A DNA stretch of 44,604 bases from JAAZMI01 sp964603615 (GTDB lineage Bacteria; Bacillota; Dethiobacteria; DTU022; UBA8154): positions 1-44,604 of the forward strand of contig CAZRVU010000015.1 in assembly GCA_964603615.1 (NCBI GenBank), read 5' to 3'. The notes under the pieces were generated by a model. That model worked only from the letters and a program-made list of their open reading frames with translations, was not told the origin of the DNA and did no database searches. Positions 23,372 through 31,578 of the stretch are shown here, piece after piece. Made by a program: the position numbers and the translations under genes. Position 1 is the first letter of the stretch. The number at the start of each line of letters is the position of its first letter.

Positions 23372-25459
23372 TCAGTATTTTATTTCCACCGGCAGCGGCA
23401 GGGCCGGCTTACTTCCGGTTTCCGCCGTCACTGGCGAATAACGCAGGACTCGCAGTGTATTGAGGACGGCCAGGAGCGTGACGCCGACATCGGCAAAGAC
23501 TGCTTGCCACATGGCTACCAAACCCAGCACGCCGAAAACGATAAAGACAGCTTTAATACCCAGGGCCATGACGATATTTTGCGTTAATATTTTTTTAGTA
23601 TAGCGGGCGATGAGGATAGCCTGCGAAAGTTTTTGCGGGTTGTCGTCCATCAGAGCCAAATCGGCGGCTTCAATGGCGGCATCGGAACCCAGTGCTCCCA
23701 TGGCTACGCCGATATCAGCACAAGCCAGTGCCGGCGCGTCGTTGACCCCATCGCCGACGAAAACCAGCTTTTTCCCCTGGCCAGTGTTCTCCTTCATTTT
23801 TTCGATCTGTTCTACTTTATTTTCCGGTAACAGCCCGGCGTAATGAAGATCAAGATTTAACTCCTTAGCCACGTAAGCCGCTGCTGCTTCGTGATCTCCG
23901 GTGAGCATGGCAATTCTTTCCACACCAAGCCGGCGCAAGCTTTCTACGGCCGGACGGGATTCCTTTTTTATTTCATCGCCGATTAGCAGGTTTCCGGCTA
24001 ATATTCCATCTACGGCTACGTAAACTACCGTCCCTACACCCGGTCTTTCTAGGCCCTGCCGGTGGCCGCCTGGCTCTAGATCTTTACCTGCAATTCCTTC
24101 CTCTTGCAGCAGGCGGGCGCTGCCGGCCAGGATCGTTTTTCCACCGGCGGTAAGCTTTACGCCGCGCCCCTCGATTTCCCGGTAATCTGTCCCAACTTCT
24201 TGAAAGGTATCCCCCGCCTTTTCAGGTGCTTTCCCTTGCGTTTCAGCCTGATAAGCCTTTTGAATGGAACGGGCAATGGGGTGGTTGGAGCGGGCCTCCG
24301 CCCGGGCAGCCAATGCAAGGACCTCTTGTGCTGTAAAACCATTTGTGCTGTAAATATTTTTAACTTGGAAATGTCCTTCGGTTAAGGTGCCTGTTTTATC
24401 AAAAACAACGGTATGAATTTTGGCCAGGGCCTCAAGGAAATTGGCTCCTTTGATCAGTATTCCCTGACGGGAAGCTGTGCCAATGCCACTGAAATAACCC
24501 AACGGCACGGAGACGACGAGGGCACAGGGGCACGAGATAACGAGCAAAGTAAGTGCCCGGTAAAGCCAGGTATCGAACGTTGCCCCCGGGATGATGAGGG
24601 GAGGAAGAGTGGCCAGCAGCAACGTCAAAAGAACCACGAGCGGGGTGTACCAGCGGGCAAAAATGGTGATCAATTTTTCAGTGGGGGCTTTGCGGGCCGC
24701 CGCGTTTTCAACCATTTCCAATATTTTGGCGACGGAGGAATCCCTGAATTCCCTGGTCACCTCGACTTGCAGTAAGCCACTGCCGTTAATAACGCCAGCT
24801 AAAATTTCTTCACCGGTTTTAACCCGGCGTGGCCGGGATTCCCCGGTGAGGGCAGAAGTATTGACGAAGGAGGTGCCGTTGATGACGATGCCATCCAAGG
24901 GCACTTTTTCTCCCGGACGGATTTCGATGGTTTGTCCAATGGCGACATTCTCGGGATTTACCTGCCGGTAAAAGCCATTTTCTAGTATGTGGGCAAAATC
25001 CGGGCGCAGATCCACGAGTGAAGTTATGGCCTGACGGGAACGGTTTACAGCCCGCTCTTCGTAAAACTCCCCCAGGGCAAAAAAAAGCATCACGGCGACA
25101 GCTTCCGCCGGTTGACGGATTAGGAAAGCGCTGATTGTTGCTACGGTCATCAAAAAGTTTTCATCAAAAAGATGACTACGGGTTAGGTTGCGCACGGCAT
25201 CCCATATAACCGGGGCCCCGACTAATAAATAAGCGCCGATGAATACCCCGTATGCTCCCCGGGTATATGCCGCTTGTTGGAGGGTTTTTGGCCAAAATAG
25301 GCCGATTAGCATTAAAATTGCAGAAACAATGATCCTCATGCGCAAATTTTTGCTTGTGCTGCCTTGCTCCTCCTTATTTCTTACTTTCCCGCAAGTTTGC
25401 TCGCAGGAATGGCAGGCGGGCGGTAGGGGGTGCATTATCTTATCCGGCATATTCTCCAT
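23372..25459 (-). CDS. cadA: Zn/Cd/Pb-exporting P1B ATPase
   Basis: This 695-residue ATPase exports divalent soft metals. Motifs are TGES, the membrane metal site SCPCAL, DKTGTLTEG, SNHPIARSI, LTGDHE and GDGVNDAPALACADIG. The last helix, FADVGVTLLAVLNTLRVLR, carries the DxG signature of Zn/Cd/Pb pumps. The N terminus has no HMA domain but has a short Cys/His stretch, HPLPPACHSCEQTCGK. ATG 25459 is used, with GGAGGG ten bases upstream; an earlier TTG at 25477 overlaps that site. CadC is encoded upstream on the same strand, but a MITE lies between them. Confidence 0.93.
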   Translation of the reverse strand: MENMPDKIMHPLPPACHSCEQTCGKVRNKEEQGSTSKNLRMRIIVSAILMLIGLFWPKTLQQAAYTRGAYGVFIGAYLLVGAPVIWDAVRNLTRSHLFDENFLMTVATISAFLIRQPAEAVAVMLFFALGEFYEERAVNRSRQAITSLVDLRPDFAHILENGFYRQVNPENVAIGQTIEIRPGEKVPLDGIVINGTSFVNTSALTGESRPRRVKTGEEILAGVINGSGLLQVEVTREFRDSSVAKILEMVENAAARKAPTEKLITIFARWYTPLVVLLTLLLATLPPLIIPGATFDTWLYRALTLLVISCPCALVVSVPLGYFSGIGTASRQGILIKGANFLEALAKIHTVVFDKTGTLTEGHFQVKNIYSTNGFTAQEVLALAARAEARSNHPIARSIQKAYQAETQGKAPEKAGDTFQEVGTDYREIEGRGVKLTAGGKTILAGSARLLQEEGIAGKDLEPGGHRQGLERPGVGTVVYVAVDGILAGNLLIGDEIKKESRPAVESLRRLGVERIAMLTGDHEAAAAYVAKELNLDLHYAGLLPENKVEQIEKMKENTGQGKKLVFVGDGVNDAPALACADIGVAMGALGSDAAIEAADLALMDDNPQKLSQAILIARYTKKILTQNIVMALGIKAVFIVFGVLGLVAMWQAVFADVGVTLLAVLNTLRVLRYSPVTAETGSKPALPLPVEIKY

Positions 25460-25585
25460 GGCGATCAATCCCTCCAATTTAATAAATAAAAAATAGTTTG
25501 CTGTTGGCTGTTTTTTGGCTCACTAAGTTATGTGTTATTACACGGAACGAACATGAACGGTCCTGGTGAACGGTAAACATATAGT

Positions 25586-25811
25586 GATTCTACTGCATAA
25601 ATTTTATTTGCAAGGCGTTCGCTGAAGTCAGCATCCCTTCGACTGACAATTTTTCGCCCGGGCCAATGGAACGTCCTCTTCAAAAGGCCCTAAAAATGGC
25701 GTCCTGCCATTTTTGCTTCAAAATTGTGGCGTCTTCATGGGCTAATTTTTACAGATCCCGTCTAAGCAAATTTCGTTTTATGCAGCAGAATGTAGCTTTT
25801 GCAGTGGAATC
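25586..25811 (+). mobile_element. MITE copy 3 (226 bp, full length)
   Basis: The ends are GATTCTACTGCATAAA and the inverse complement of GATTCCACTGCAAAAG. It has about 18 differences from the copy at 38060 and the same length. A perfect internal hairpin AAAAATGGC-GTCCT-GCCATTTTT lies at 25692-25714. It has no coding capacity. Flanks (TATAGT and ATATGG) do not form a clean duplication, which may reflect age. It lies between cadC and cadA. Confidence 0.9.
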
Positions 25812-25897
25812 ATATGGGAAGTAATAATATGGAAAATAGCTTGTCACCCCAAATGTAATATCACCCGATCATCGTGTGCCTAGCCGGTCTGGTGCTT

Positions 25898-26299
25898 TTA
25901 GTCATGACGTACATGTTCCAATGTGCGGGTAAACAAGGAAACAACATGCTCATCATCCAAAGAATAATATACGTTTTTTCCATCACGTCGGTATTTGACC
26001 AACCGGACCGCTTTTAAAAGGCGTAGCTGGTGAGATATGGCAGAAATACTAAGATCGAGAGCGACCGAAAGATCACAGACGCAAAGTTCCTGCAGGGATA
26101 AGGCGTGCAGGATGCGGATCCTGGTTTTGCTGCTGAGGGCCTTAAAAGTATCTGCCAAAAGAGCGCTCTCTTCTTCGGTAAGCATTTCTTTTTGTACAAA
26201 GCCTACTGCTTCAGGGTTGAAACAAAATTCTGCACAGGTTATATCGGCGTCTTCTATTCCAGCCAGGCTGCCGGCATTTTTGTTTTTTTCTGCTGTCAA
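25898..26299 (-). CDS. cadC: CadC/SmtB-type metal-sensing repressor
   Basis: This 133-residue ArsR-family repressor releases DNA when it binds Cd, Pb or Zn. The winged helix (about residues 40-125) includes LADTFKALSSKTRIRILHALSLQELCVCDLSVALDLSISAISHQLRLLK. Metal ligands of the CadC alpha3N site are all present: two N-terminal cysteines in TCAEFC and the pair in ELCVCDL. The C-terminal DEHVVSLFTRTLEHV matches the alpha5 site. TTG 26299 is chosen because AGAGGTGG is seven bases upstream; the ATG at 26329 has no ribosome binding site. It is upstream of cadA on the same strand. Confidence 0.93.
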   Translation of the reverse strand: MTAEKNKNAGSLAGIEDADITCAEFCFNPEAVGFVQKEMLTEEESALLADTFKALSSKTRIRILHALSLQELCVCDLSVALDLSISAISHQLRLLKAVRLVKYRRDGKNVYYSLDDEHVVSLFTRTLEHVRHD

Positions 26300-26530
26300 T
26301 AAACCCACCTCTATCCAAACTATATCCATCAGCGCTACAAGCAGGCCCGTTGATAAATCTAAATTCGTTTGTTTTCATAACCCGGGTATGGCCTATTCCC
26401 AAAAAGCACTTATTTTGTACAATTTCATTTAAAAGCTGCTTATTATGGGAATCCCTTGAACCCAACTTTTTGCCGTCCAAACTTATTGAGTTTGAATCGG
26501 GTATTAATTTCTTTAAATGCCGTTTGATTG

Positions 26531-26592
26531 CTTGTTCAAATGTTCAATTGTTATTTTTCTTTTAGTATATGCGGAAAACAACAAATAAGCAA
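26531..26592 (-). promoter_or_regulatory. cadC promoter with ArsR/SmtB-type operator
   Basis: On the minus strand, TTGCTT (complement of 26587-26592), a 17-bp spacer and TATACT (complement of 26564-26569) form a promoter. CAATTGAACATTTGAACAAG (complement of 26531-26550) follows just downstream of the start, and contains two TGAACA words as in SmtB/CadC sites. The leader to the chosen cadC start is about 255 bases. Confidence 0.55.
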
Positions 26593-26653
26593 CCCCCCGC
26601 TAACGACCATGGTACAACCAGGTGCAACCATGTGCAATTTTCCCGAGAAATGT

Positions 26654-26687
26654 ATTACCCGGGCAATTTGTAAATTGCCCGGGTAAT
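26654..26687. repeat. 34-bp near-perfect palindrome
   Basis: Arms ATTACCCGGGCAATTT and AAATTGCCCGGGTAAT, 16 bp each with no mismatch, are separated by GT. No T run follows on either side, so it is not a standard terminator. It is a candidate operator or cruciform, in the interval between cadC and the zinc-ribbon gene. Confidence 0.9.
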
Positions 26688-26840
26688 TACCTGCAATTTT
26701 GAAACGCTGTTCTGTTGTCGTCCCAGATGGTTAGCCAAGGGTTCTTTCCTGAACGCAATGAAGGGCAGATCCTCTGCTTTGCATGGCAGGGAACTTTTGC
26801 TAGCGCTCAGGATAAAATGGGGTGGGCAGTTACAAAGCGT

Positions 26841-27032
26841 TTAAAGAAGACCAGGGTTGCCCTGGCTTGGTTTAGATTTATTCCTCGCCCTTCTTGCCGA
26901 ACGGCAATCGGGGCAACAAGGATGCTGTTGCCCTTCGAGCGGCCCTTTTTCTGCTAAAGATTTTTGTTCATCAGCCGAAAAGACAAAATTACGGCCACAG
27001 TCTTTACAACTTAGTTTTTTGTCAGTGTACAT
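26841..27032 (-). CDS. small zinc-ribbon protein
   Basis: This 63-residue basic protein has two cysteine pairs, CKDCGRNFVFSADEQ and CCPDCRSARRARNK, in the arrangement of the probable zinc-binding 'zf-trcl' domain (CxxCG...FxxxEQ...CxxCR). GGAGGT lies six bases upstream of the ATG. Such proteins are short, conserved in Bacillota and of unknown role; nucleic-acid binding is plausible. It is transcribed on the same strand as the GH57 gene to its right, separated by a repeat-rich interval. Confidence 0.8.
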   Translation of the reverse strand: MYTDKKLSCKDCGRNFVFSADEQKSLAEKGPLEGQQHPCCPDCRSARRARNKSKPSQGNPGLL

Positions 27033-27136
27033 TGAATGACCTCCATCATTGTTTTTGGTTCAGTTAGCCCCTCATCATTGCGTGTCAGATAGCTCCATTC
27101 CTTGTCACACAGGCGCCCCTTACGTCTCCGTGTGTC

Positions 27137-27235
27137 GCTGTAACAGAGAATAGTCTCTTGTTTCATTTTGCTGTAACAGAGAATAGTCTCTTGTTTCATT
27201 TTGCTGTAACAGAGAACTCTCCTCTGTTTCGCTCT
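27137..27235 (+). repeat. 33-bp tandem repeat, three units
   Basis: Two perfect 33-base units beginning GCTGTAACAGAGAATAG (27137-27169 and 27170-27202) are followed by a diverged third (27203-27235). Each unit can fold as an imperfect GTAACAGAGA/TCTCTTGTTTC hairpin. A reading frame through the array encodes a repeated KMKQETILCYS, which is a by-product of the repeat. Confidence 0.88.
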
Positions 27236-27256
27236 GTTTCACCGTCACTGAAACAG
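27234..27256 (+). repeat. REP-like hairpin, CTGTTTCA type
   Basis: Perfect 8-bp arms CTGTTTCA and TGAAACAG enclose CCGTCAC. It abuts the tandem array and is followed by a CCGTCCCC word, the complement of the GGGGACGG core of the GTGTGTCA hairpins. Confidence 0.8.
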
Positions 27257-27272
27257 AACACCGTCCCCTTTT

Positions 27273-28922
27273 TCACTCATTGTGTGTCACAACCCCCGTC
27301 CCCCTGACACACACCGGGACGGTTTCATCAAGGCTTTGAAATAAGTGGTAGTCAAGGTGAGGAAAAAGATTATCAACAGCTTTTAATTGCTGCAGCCAGG
27401 AAAGATCAACATTATTTTCTTTGATTTGTTTTTCCAGGCTTAAAAACCGGAGCAAATGGCTGGTAATTCTTGCCCGGGCGTAGTTATCCATTGTACCGGC
27501 GGTGATAATGAAAGGCCAATCGCTGCTTTGGGCTAAAAGCAGCTCTCGTGCCGCCTGATCTAAGGCGCTTTTTAACGGCTCTTCCGCCCGGGGGAAACGA
27601 CTGACCAGCGAGATCATCTTTCCGGCGGCTTTGTGCAGGTGACGGTAGATCCAGTCATTTTTACCGTTAAGCCAAACTTCGTGGTAGCCCTTATCACCCC
27701 AACTGGAGGCATTGGGTGTCGAAAGTTGCAACGGGTAGCCCTGTGTAAGGTATTGACCGGGCGTAATCATCTTTATTTGTTTCGTGGCAGCGATCCGGCG
27801 GCAAAGTGCATCCAGCCATTGTGGACCTTCAAACCACCAGTGGCCGAATAATTCGGCATCATAAGGGGCGACAATGAGGGGGGGGCGATCCATGAGCTCA
27901 CCGTAGTACTCAACCTGTTTTTCCCGGTTGAACATGAAGTTGCCGGCATGTTCACGTGCTTTTTCCCGGGCCCGTTGAGGGTCGTAGGGTTCTTTATGGT
28001 TGCCGGGGCCGGTAATACGGTAATATTTGAAGCCGGTATTACTTCTGAACCCCGGGGGATGTAGATATTTGCCAATATAATCCAGGTCAAGATCATAGCC
28101 GATATCACGGTAAAATTCCCTGTAATTGTAGTCCCCGGGATAACCTTCTTTGGAGCTCCAAACCTGATGTGAGGTTTCCGGATCACGGCCAAAAGCAGCC
28201 AGGCCCCCGGGGGTGAGAATGGGGCTGTAGATGCCATATTTAGGCCGGGGTTCCGCGTAAAGCACACCATGGGTGGCTGTAACAAAGTAGCAAAGTCCCA
28301 GCTCATTGAGTATTCCCTCTATTTCCGGGATGTACCCACATTCGGGTAGCCAGATACCCCGCGGGATAGTGCCAAAAATTCTTTCAAAATTCTCGATACC
28401 AGCGGCAATTTGTGCGTAAAGGACCTCTTTTTGAATGCCCAGCAGGGGCAGGTAACCATGTGTGGCTGCAGAGGTGAGCAGTTCGACATGCCCGCTTTGC
28501 TGCAGCTCTTTAAAACCTTCCACCAGGCGTCCCCCATATTTTTCCTGAAATAAATCAGCAGTAAAATCAAGCCTTTCCCGGTAAAGGCGGGCCAAAGGTG
28601 CAAAGACCGGATCCCTTGCCGTTCTTTCTTCCTCTTCAGCAGCCAGTGCTTGCAATTTGGAAAGGTAGCGGGCATAACGTTCCTGTAAAAATGGATCCTC
28701 CATCATGGCGAGGAGGGTGGGAGAAAGAGAAAAAGTAACTGCATAATCGATCTGCTCCCTTTCCAGGCCCTGGAAGACCTTGAGCAGGGGTATGTAACAT
28801 TCTGTGATTGCTTCAAAAAACCATTTTTCCTCTAGTGAATGTTCGTGTTCGGGGTGCCGGACATACGGTAAATGTGAATGAAAAATAAAGGCGATATAGC
28901 CTTTAGTTGACTGGTTGCCCAT
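27273..28922 (-). CDS. GH57 1,4-alpha-glucan branching enzyme
   Basis: This 549-residue glycoside hydrolase family 57 protein resembles the branching enzymes of Thermococcus and Thermus, which make alpha-1,6 branches in glycogen. Visible motifs: AFIFHSHLPYVRH at the N terminus, GIWLPECGY with the presumed nucleophile Glu (near residue 190), and APYDAELFGHWWFEGP with the catalytic Asp (near 350), followed by the C-terminal DUF1957 helical domain. AAGGTAGGG precedes the ATG. The last ~12 codons (VCVRGTGVVTHNE) are supplied by a REP-like hairpin, so the natural C terminus has been replaced or extended. It belongs to the glucan island. Confidence 0.9.
   Translation of the reverse strand: MGNQSTKGYIAFIFHSHLPYVRHPEHEHSLEEKWFFEAITECYIPLLKVFQGLEREQIDYAVTFSLSPTLLAMMEDPFLQERYARYLSKLQALAAEEEERTARDPVFAPLARLYRERLDFTADLFQEKYGGRLVEGFKELQQSGHVELLTSAATHGYLPLLGIQKEVLYAQIAAGIENFERIFGTIPRGIWLPECGYIPEIEGILNELGLCYFVTATHGVLYAEPRPKYGIYSPILTPGGLAAFGRDPETSHQVWSSKEGYPGDYNYREFYRDIGYDLDLDYIGKYLHPPGFRSNTGFKYYRITGPGNHKEPYDPQRAREKAREHAGNFMFNREKQVEYYGELMDRPPLIVAPYDAELFGHWWFEGPQWLDALCRRIAATKQIKMITPGQYLTQGYPLQLSTPNASSWGDKGYHEVWLNGKNDWIYRHLHKAAGKMISLVSRFPRAEEPLKSALDQAARELLLAQSSDWPFIITAGTMDNYARARITSHLLRFLSLEKQIKENNVDLSWLQQLKAVDNLFPHLDYHLFQSLDETVPVCVRGTGVVTHNE
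27281..27313 (-). repeat. REP-like hairpin, GTGTGTCA type, copy C, inside a gene
   Basis: Perfect arms TGTGTGTCA and TGACACACA enclose the same GGGGACGGGGGTT core on the minus strand. It lies in the last codons of the GH57 branching enzyme. Confidence 0.88.
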
Positions 28923-29023
28923 CGGGTTACCCTACCTTTTTTCTTTTTTATTTTCGTTTTTTGCCTGTACAAGGTATTGTGTTCTTTCTTGAAAACAGTA
29001 AAACGGTTCAAATTTATATAAGT

Positions 29024-29038
29024 TGTATAGCTTATACA
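29024..29038. promoter_or_regulatory. palindrome TGTATA-GCT-TATACA
   Basis: A perfect 6-3-6 inverted repeat lies between the DUF4912 gene and the branching enzyme gene. The same TGTATA word is part of the 22-bp palindrome upstream of glgA (29849). It may be a shared operator. Confidence 0.35.
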
Positions 29039-29069
29039 TTGTTTCCGGGATTTCGGACAAAACGATCAT

Positions 29070-29603
29070 TTATCGATTAATCTTATTTTCTTTTTGTGGC
29101 AGATGTAAGTTTCGTTTCATCATCTCCAGGGAACTGAGATTGCTGCGGCTGATGCGCCAATATAAACGACGTGCCTGCCAGTCCGGTAAGCGCCAGTTTT
29201 CATCAATGATTTCACTCAAGCTATCCCGGGGAGTACGGACTGTGTTGGAGGTCAGGATTACCTTAAAATCCCCATCCGGCAGATAACAGCCATACTCCAC
29301 ACAGTATTGTTTATCGGGAACGCCTGCTTTTATATACCAGTTATCAGCATCGGGGGTGACTTCGAAATCCGAGTAACTACCGTCCCCGTTATTATTTGTA
29401 AAGCGGTGAACACGGAGTACAAAGTCCAGGCTTGTATAATCTTTTTGTACTTCAGCAGTCAAGCCCTGTTTCGCTGGTAAAGTGACTTCCCAGTAAGCAA
29501 AAAGCCAATAAGGATCCCGTGGCAGAAGAACCAATCGATCTTCCCCATAATATAATGGTAATTTTTCTCCCCTGTTTAAATACTCCCTGCTGGAAAAATG
29601 CAT
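29070..29603 (-). CDS. DUF4912 domain protein of the glucan island
   Basis: This 177-residue protein carries the DUF4912 pattern: LPLYYGEDRLVLLPRDPYWLFAYWEVT (residues ~12-38), DFVLRVHRFTNNNGDG..., and WYIKAGVPDKQYCVEYGCYLPDGDFKVILTSNTVRTPRDSLSE. The domain is often encoded beside GH57 enzymes and glycogen synthase in Bacillota and cyanobacteria; a carbohydrate-binding or scaffold role is inferred, not shown. ATG 29603 is chosen because AGAGGTGAG is ten bases upstream; an upstream in-frame start at 29666 has no ribosome binding site. It is probably co-transcribed with the branching enzyme gene 147 bp downstream. Confidence 0.8.
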   Translation of the reverse strand: MHFSSREYLNRGEKLPLYYGEDRLVLLPRDPYWLFAYWEVTLPAKQGLTAEVQKDYTSLDFVLRVHRFTNNNGDGSYSDFEVTPDADNWYIKAGVPDKQYCVEYGCYLPDGDFKVILTSNTVRTPRDSLSEIIDENWRLPDWQARRLYWRISRSNLSSLEMMKRNLHLPQKENKINR

Positions 29604-30014
29604 ATTATTTTTCTCACCTCTTTCTACCAAGCTATTATACCCTGTGAGGGTTTTTTTATAGCCCAACCTGGCTTAGCTTGAACCAAAAAGTGATTCAACT
29701 CCAAAAGCTTGTTTAGCAACAATTTTGCCCCATAAGACCTTCATAAATAGGCTGTTTTCAAACGGTGTTTTACCAAAAATGAATTTTTTGGAGGCAAACC
29801 AAAAAGTTGGTTTTTAAAATGACCTTTTTTAAGCATCGGTTCTAGCTGTTTTTATACAATTGTATAAAAAATGGTCAAATGTACGCCCGGGTTTAAAAAT
29901 AAGGGACCATTAAACTAATAGTTCAAAAAGCCATGCGGTTAGAAGGACATCTTTGTATAAAAAGAATGTTCAAGGGTAATCTAAAATTGTTAAAAAAAAA
30001 GAGGGGGCTGCCAG
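29604..30014. promoter_or_regulatory. glgA upstream region with a 22-bp perfect palindrome
   Basis: No gene lies in this divergent interval. A perfect 22-bp palindrome is at 29849-29870 (TTTTTATACAA and its complement). A half-site TTGTATAAAAAG recurs at 29953-29964, 50 bp before glgA. The two copies suggest a regulator site for the glucan genes. No clear -35/-10 pair was assigned. Confidence 0.5.
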
Positions 30015-31466
30015 ATGCTGGTAAGCATGGCCACTTTCGAACATTTGCCGATCAGGGTAGGGGGCCTGGCGGAGGCTGTGACCTCCCTAGGTGAAGCCCT
30101 AAGTAAGGTTGAAGAAGTTATGGTTTTTATGCCAGCCCACGGAATATTACGGGAGGATCGGGCTCAAACTGATTTTTCTTTTACGCCGGAAAAGTACTGC
30201 GATTTTCGTATTTTCGTAGGAGAACGAATTTACCCCGTGACTGTCTGGCAAACGGAAAGAAGGGGTGTACGTATTTTCCTTTTTAGCAATGAAATTATGG
30301 AGCATCCCAGCGTTTACGAACCCCGCGCAATGTTTATCCAAAAAATGGTTCATTTCACCAAGGCTGTGCCTGGATTAATCAATATCATGCTGAAAAAAGA
30401 GGACCGCAAGCCGGATGTTATCCATATTAATGACTGGCATTGTGTTTTCGCCGGTGGGCTAGTGAAAAAATACTTTAATGTGCCCTTTGTTTTTACTATT
30501 CACCGCCTTTGTCGGGAGCGCATTTCTGTTCACGAATTGAACGAGGTTAATTTAAGTGAACTGGTTGATCCTCGCTACCTGGAGGGCGATATGTTTAACA
30601 TTGAAAAATTTGGCGGGCATCACTGTGATCAGTTGACAACGGTTAGCTATTCTTATCTAAACGAGGAATGGCGCACCTTTTTCAGCACTTTTGAGGGTAA
30701 AACAACTTACGTTTGGAATGGAACCGATTCCACATTTTGGAACCCGGAATTTTTAAGGTATGCTCAAAAGCCCCGGGATGAAAGAAGAAAATTAGTGCTT
30801 GAGGAAAATGGCCTAACAGATGGCATTATGTTTTTTAATGTTGGACGCCTGGATACGGAACAGAAAGGTATTGATATTTTATTGCAAGCCTTTGAAATGA
30901 TCATGCACGGCGGGATCCCCGGATCAGAGCTGCTCAAAGAAAAAATACGCTTGCTCATTTTGGGTTCCGGTGATCCCCACCTCGAAAATGAAGCGCGGCG
31001 CCTGGAACGGCAGTTTCCCGAAAATATGAAAGCCCTGCTTACTTATCTGGGAAGGGAAACGACACGTGAATACTATGGCGCAGCCGATTTCTGCCTCATC
31101 CCTTCTAATTTTGAACCCTTTGGTCTGGTTCAATTGGAGGCGATGTGTATGGGTTGTATTCCCATCGGTTCCCGCGTGGGGGGGATCAATGATACGATCC
31201 TCGATTTGCATGATTTTCCAGAAGAGTGTACTGGCAGGCTGGTGCCTCCCCGCAATCCTGCAGCCCTGGCCAGGGCAATGATGGAGATGGCCCAAATGAC
31301 GCTGGACGGCGAGCAGCAAGTTATGTTGGGGAAAATGCGCCGCCGTGGCCGGGAACACGTTATCAAAAATTTTAATTGGGATAAAGCGGCAGAAAGATAT
31401 ATCAAAGTTTACCAGGATAAAGCGACGATTAAGCTGCCCTTCGTCAGTTATGCTGAGCCCTATTAA
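30015..31466 (+). CDS. glgA: GT5 glycogen/starch synthase
   Basis: This 483-residue GT-B glycosyltransferase extends alpha-1,4-glucan from a nucleoside-diphosphoglucose. Family 5 signs: the N-terminal VGGLAEAVTSLGEAL (usually KxGGLxDV), DVIHINDWHCVFAGGL, FTIHRLC, and the C-terminal donor site DFCLIPSNFEPFGLVQLEAMCMGCIPIGSRVGG. The N-terminal Lys that precedes GGL in typical GlgA is replaced by Val after Arg (IRVGGL), as in some archaeal-type enzymes, so sugar nucleotide preference is open. GAGGGGG lies upstream of the ATG. It opens a rightward run of four sugar genes. No glgC was seen. Confidence 0.9.
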   Translation: MLVSMATFEHLPIRVGGLAEAVTSLGEALSKVEEVMVFMPAHGILREDRAQTDFSFTPEKYCDFRIFVGERIYPVTVWQTERRGVRIFLFSNEIMEHPSVYEPRAMFIQKMVHFTKAVPGLINIMLKKEDRKPDVIHINDWHCVFAGGLVKKYFNVPFVFTIHRLCRERISVHELNEVNLSELVDPRYLEGDMFNIEKFGGHHCDQLTTVSYSYLNEEWRTFFSTFEGKTTYVWNGTDSTFWNPEFLRYAQKPRDERRKLVLEENGLTDGIMFFNVGRLDTEQKGIDILLQAFEMIMHGGIPGSELLKEKIRLLILGSGDPHLENEARRLERQFPENMKALLTYLGRETTREYYGAADFCLIPSNFEPFGLVQLEAMCMGCIPIGSRVGGINDTILDLHDFPEECTGRLVPPRNPAALARAMMEMAQMTLDGEQQVMLGKMRRRGREHVIKNFNWDKAAERYIKVYQDKATIKLPFVSYAEPY

Positions 31467-31578
31467 AAAACCCTATTCAGAGAAACCCTGTCTGCAAAAA
31501 ATATATTGTTGCGGGCGGCAAGACAGGAAAGAAGATTTGCTGAAATGAATCCGGGAAAGAGAAGGAGGTGTGAGCGCG

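Noticed and set aside
26211..26480. 89-residue minus-strand frame overlapping the cadC N terminus
   Set aside because: It overlaps cadC out of frame, has no ribosome binding site and no family resemblance.
27011..27199. 62-residue frame encoding a repeated MKQETILCYS
   Set aside because: The protein repeat is produced by the 33-bp tandem DNA array and it overlaps the start of the zinc-ribbon gene.
27137..27235. Possible CRISPR array
   Set aside because: The 33-bp units are directly adjacent with no unique spacers, and no cas genes are present.
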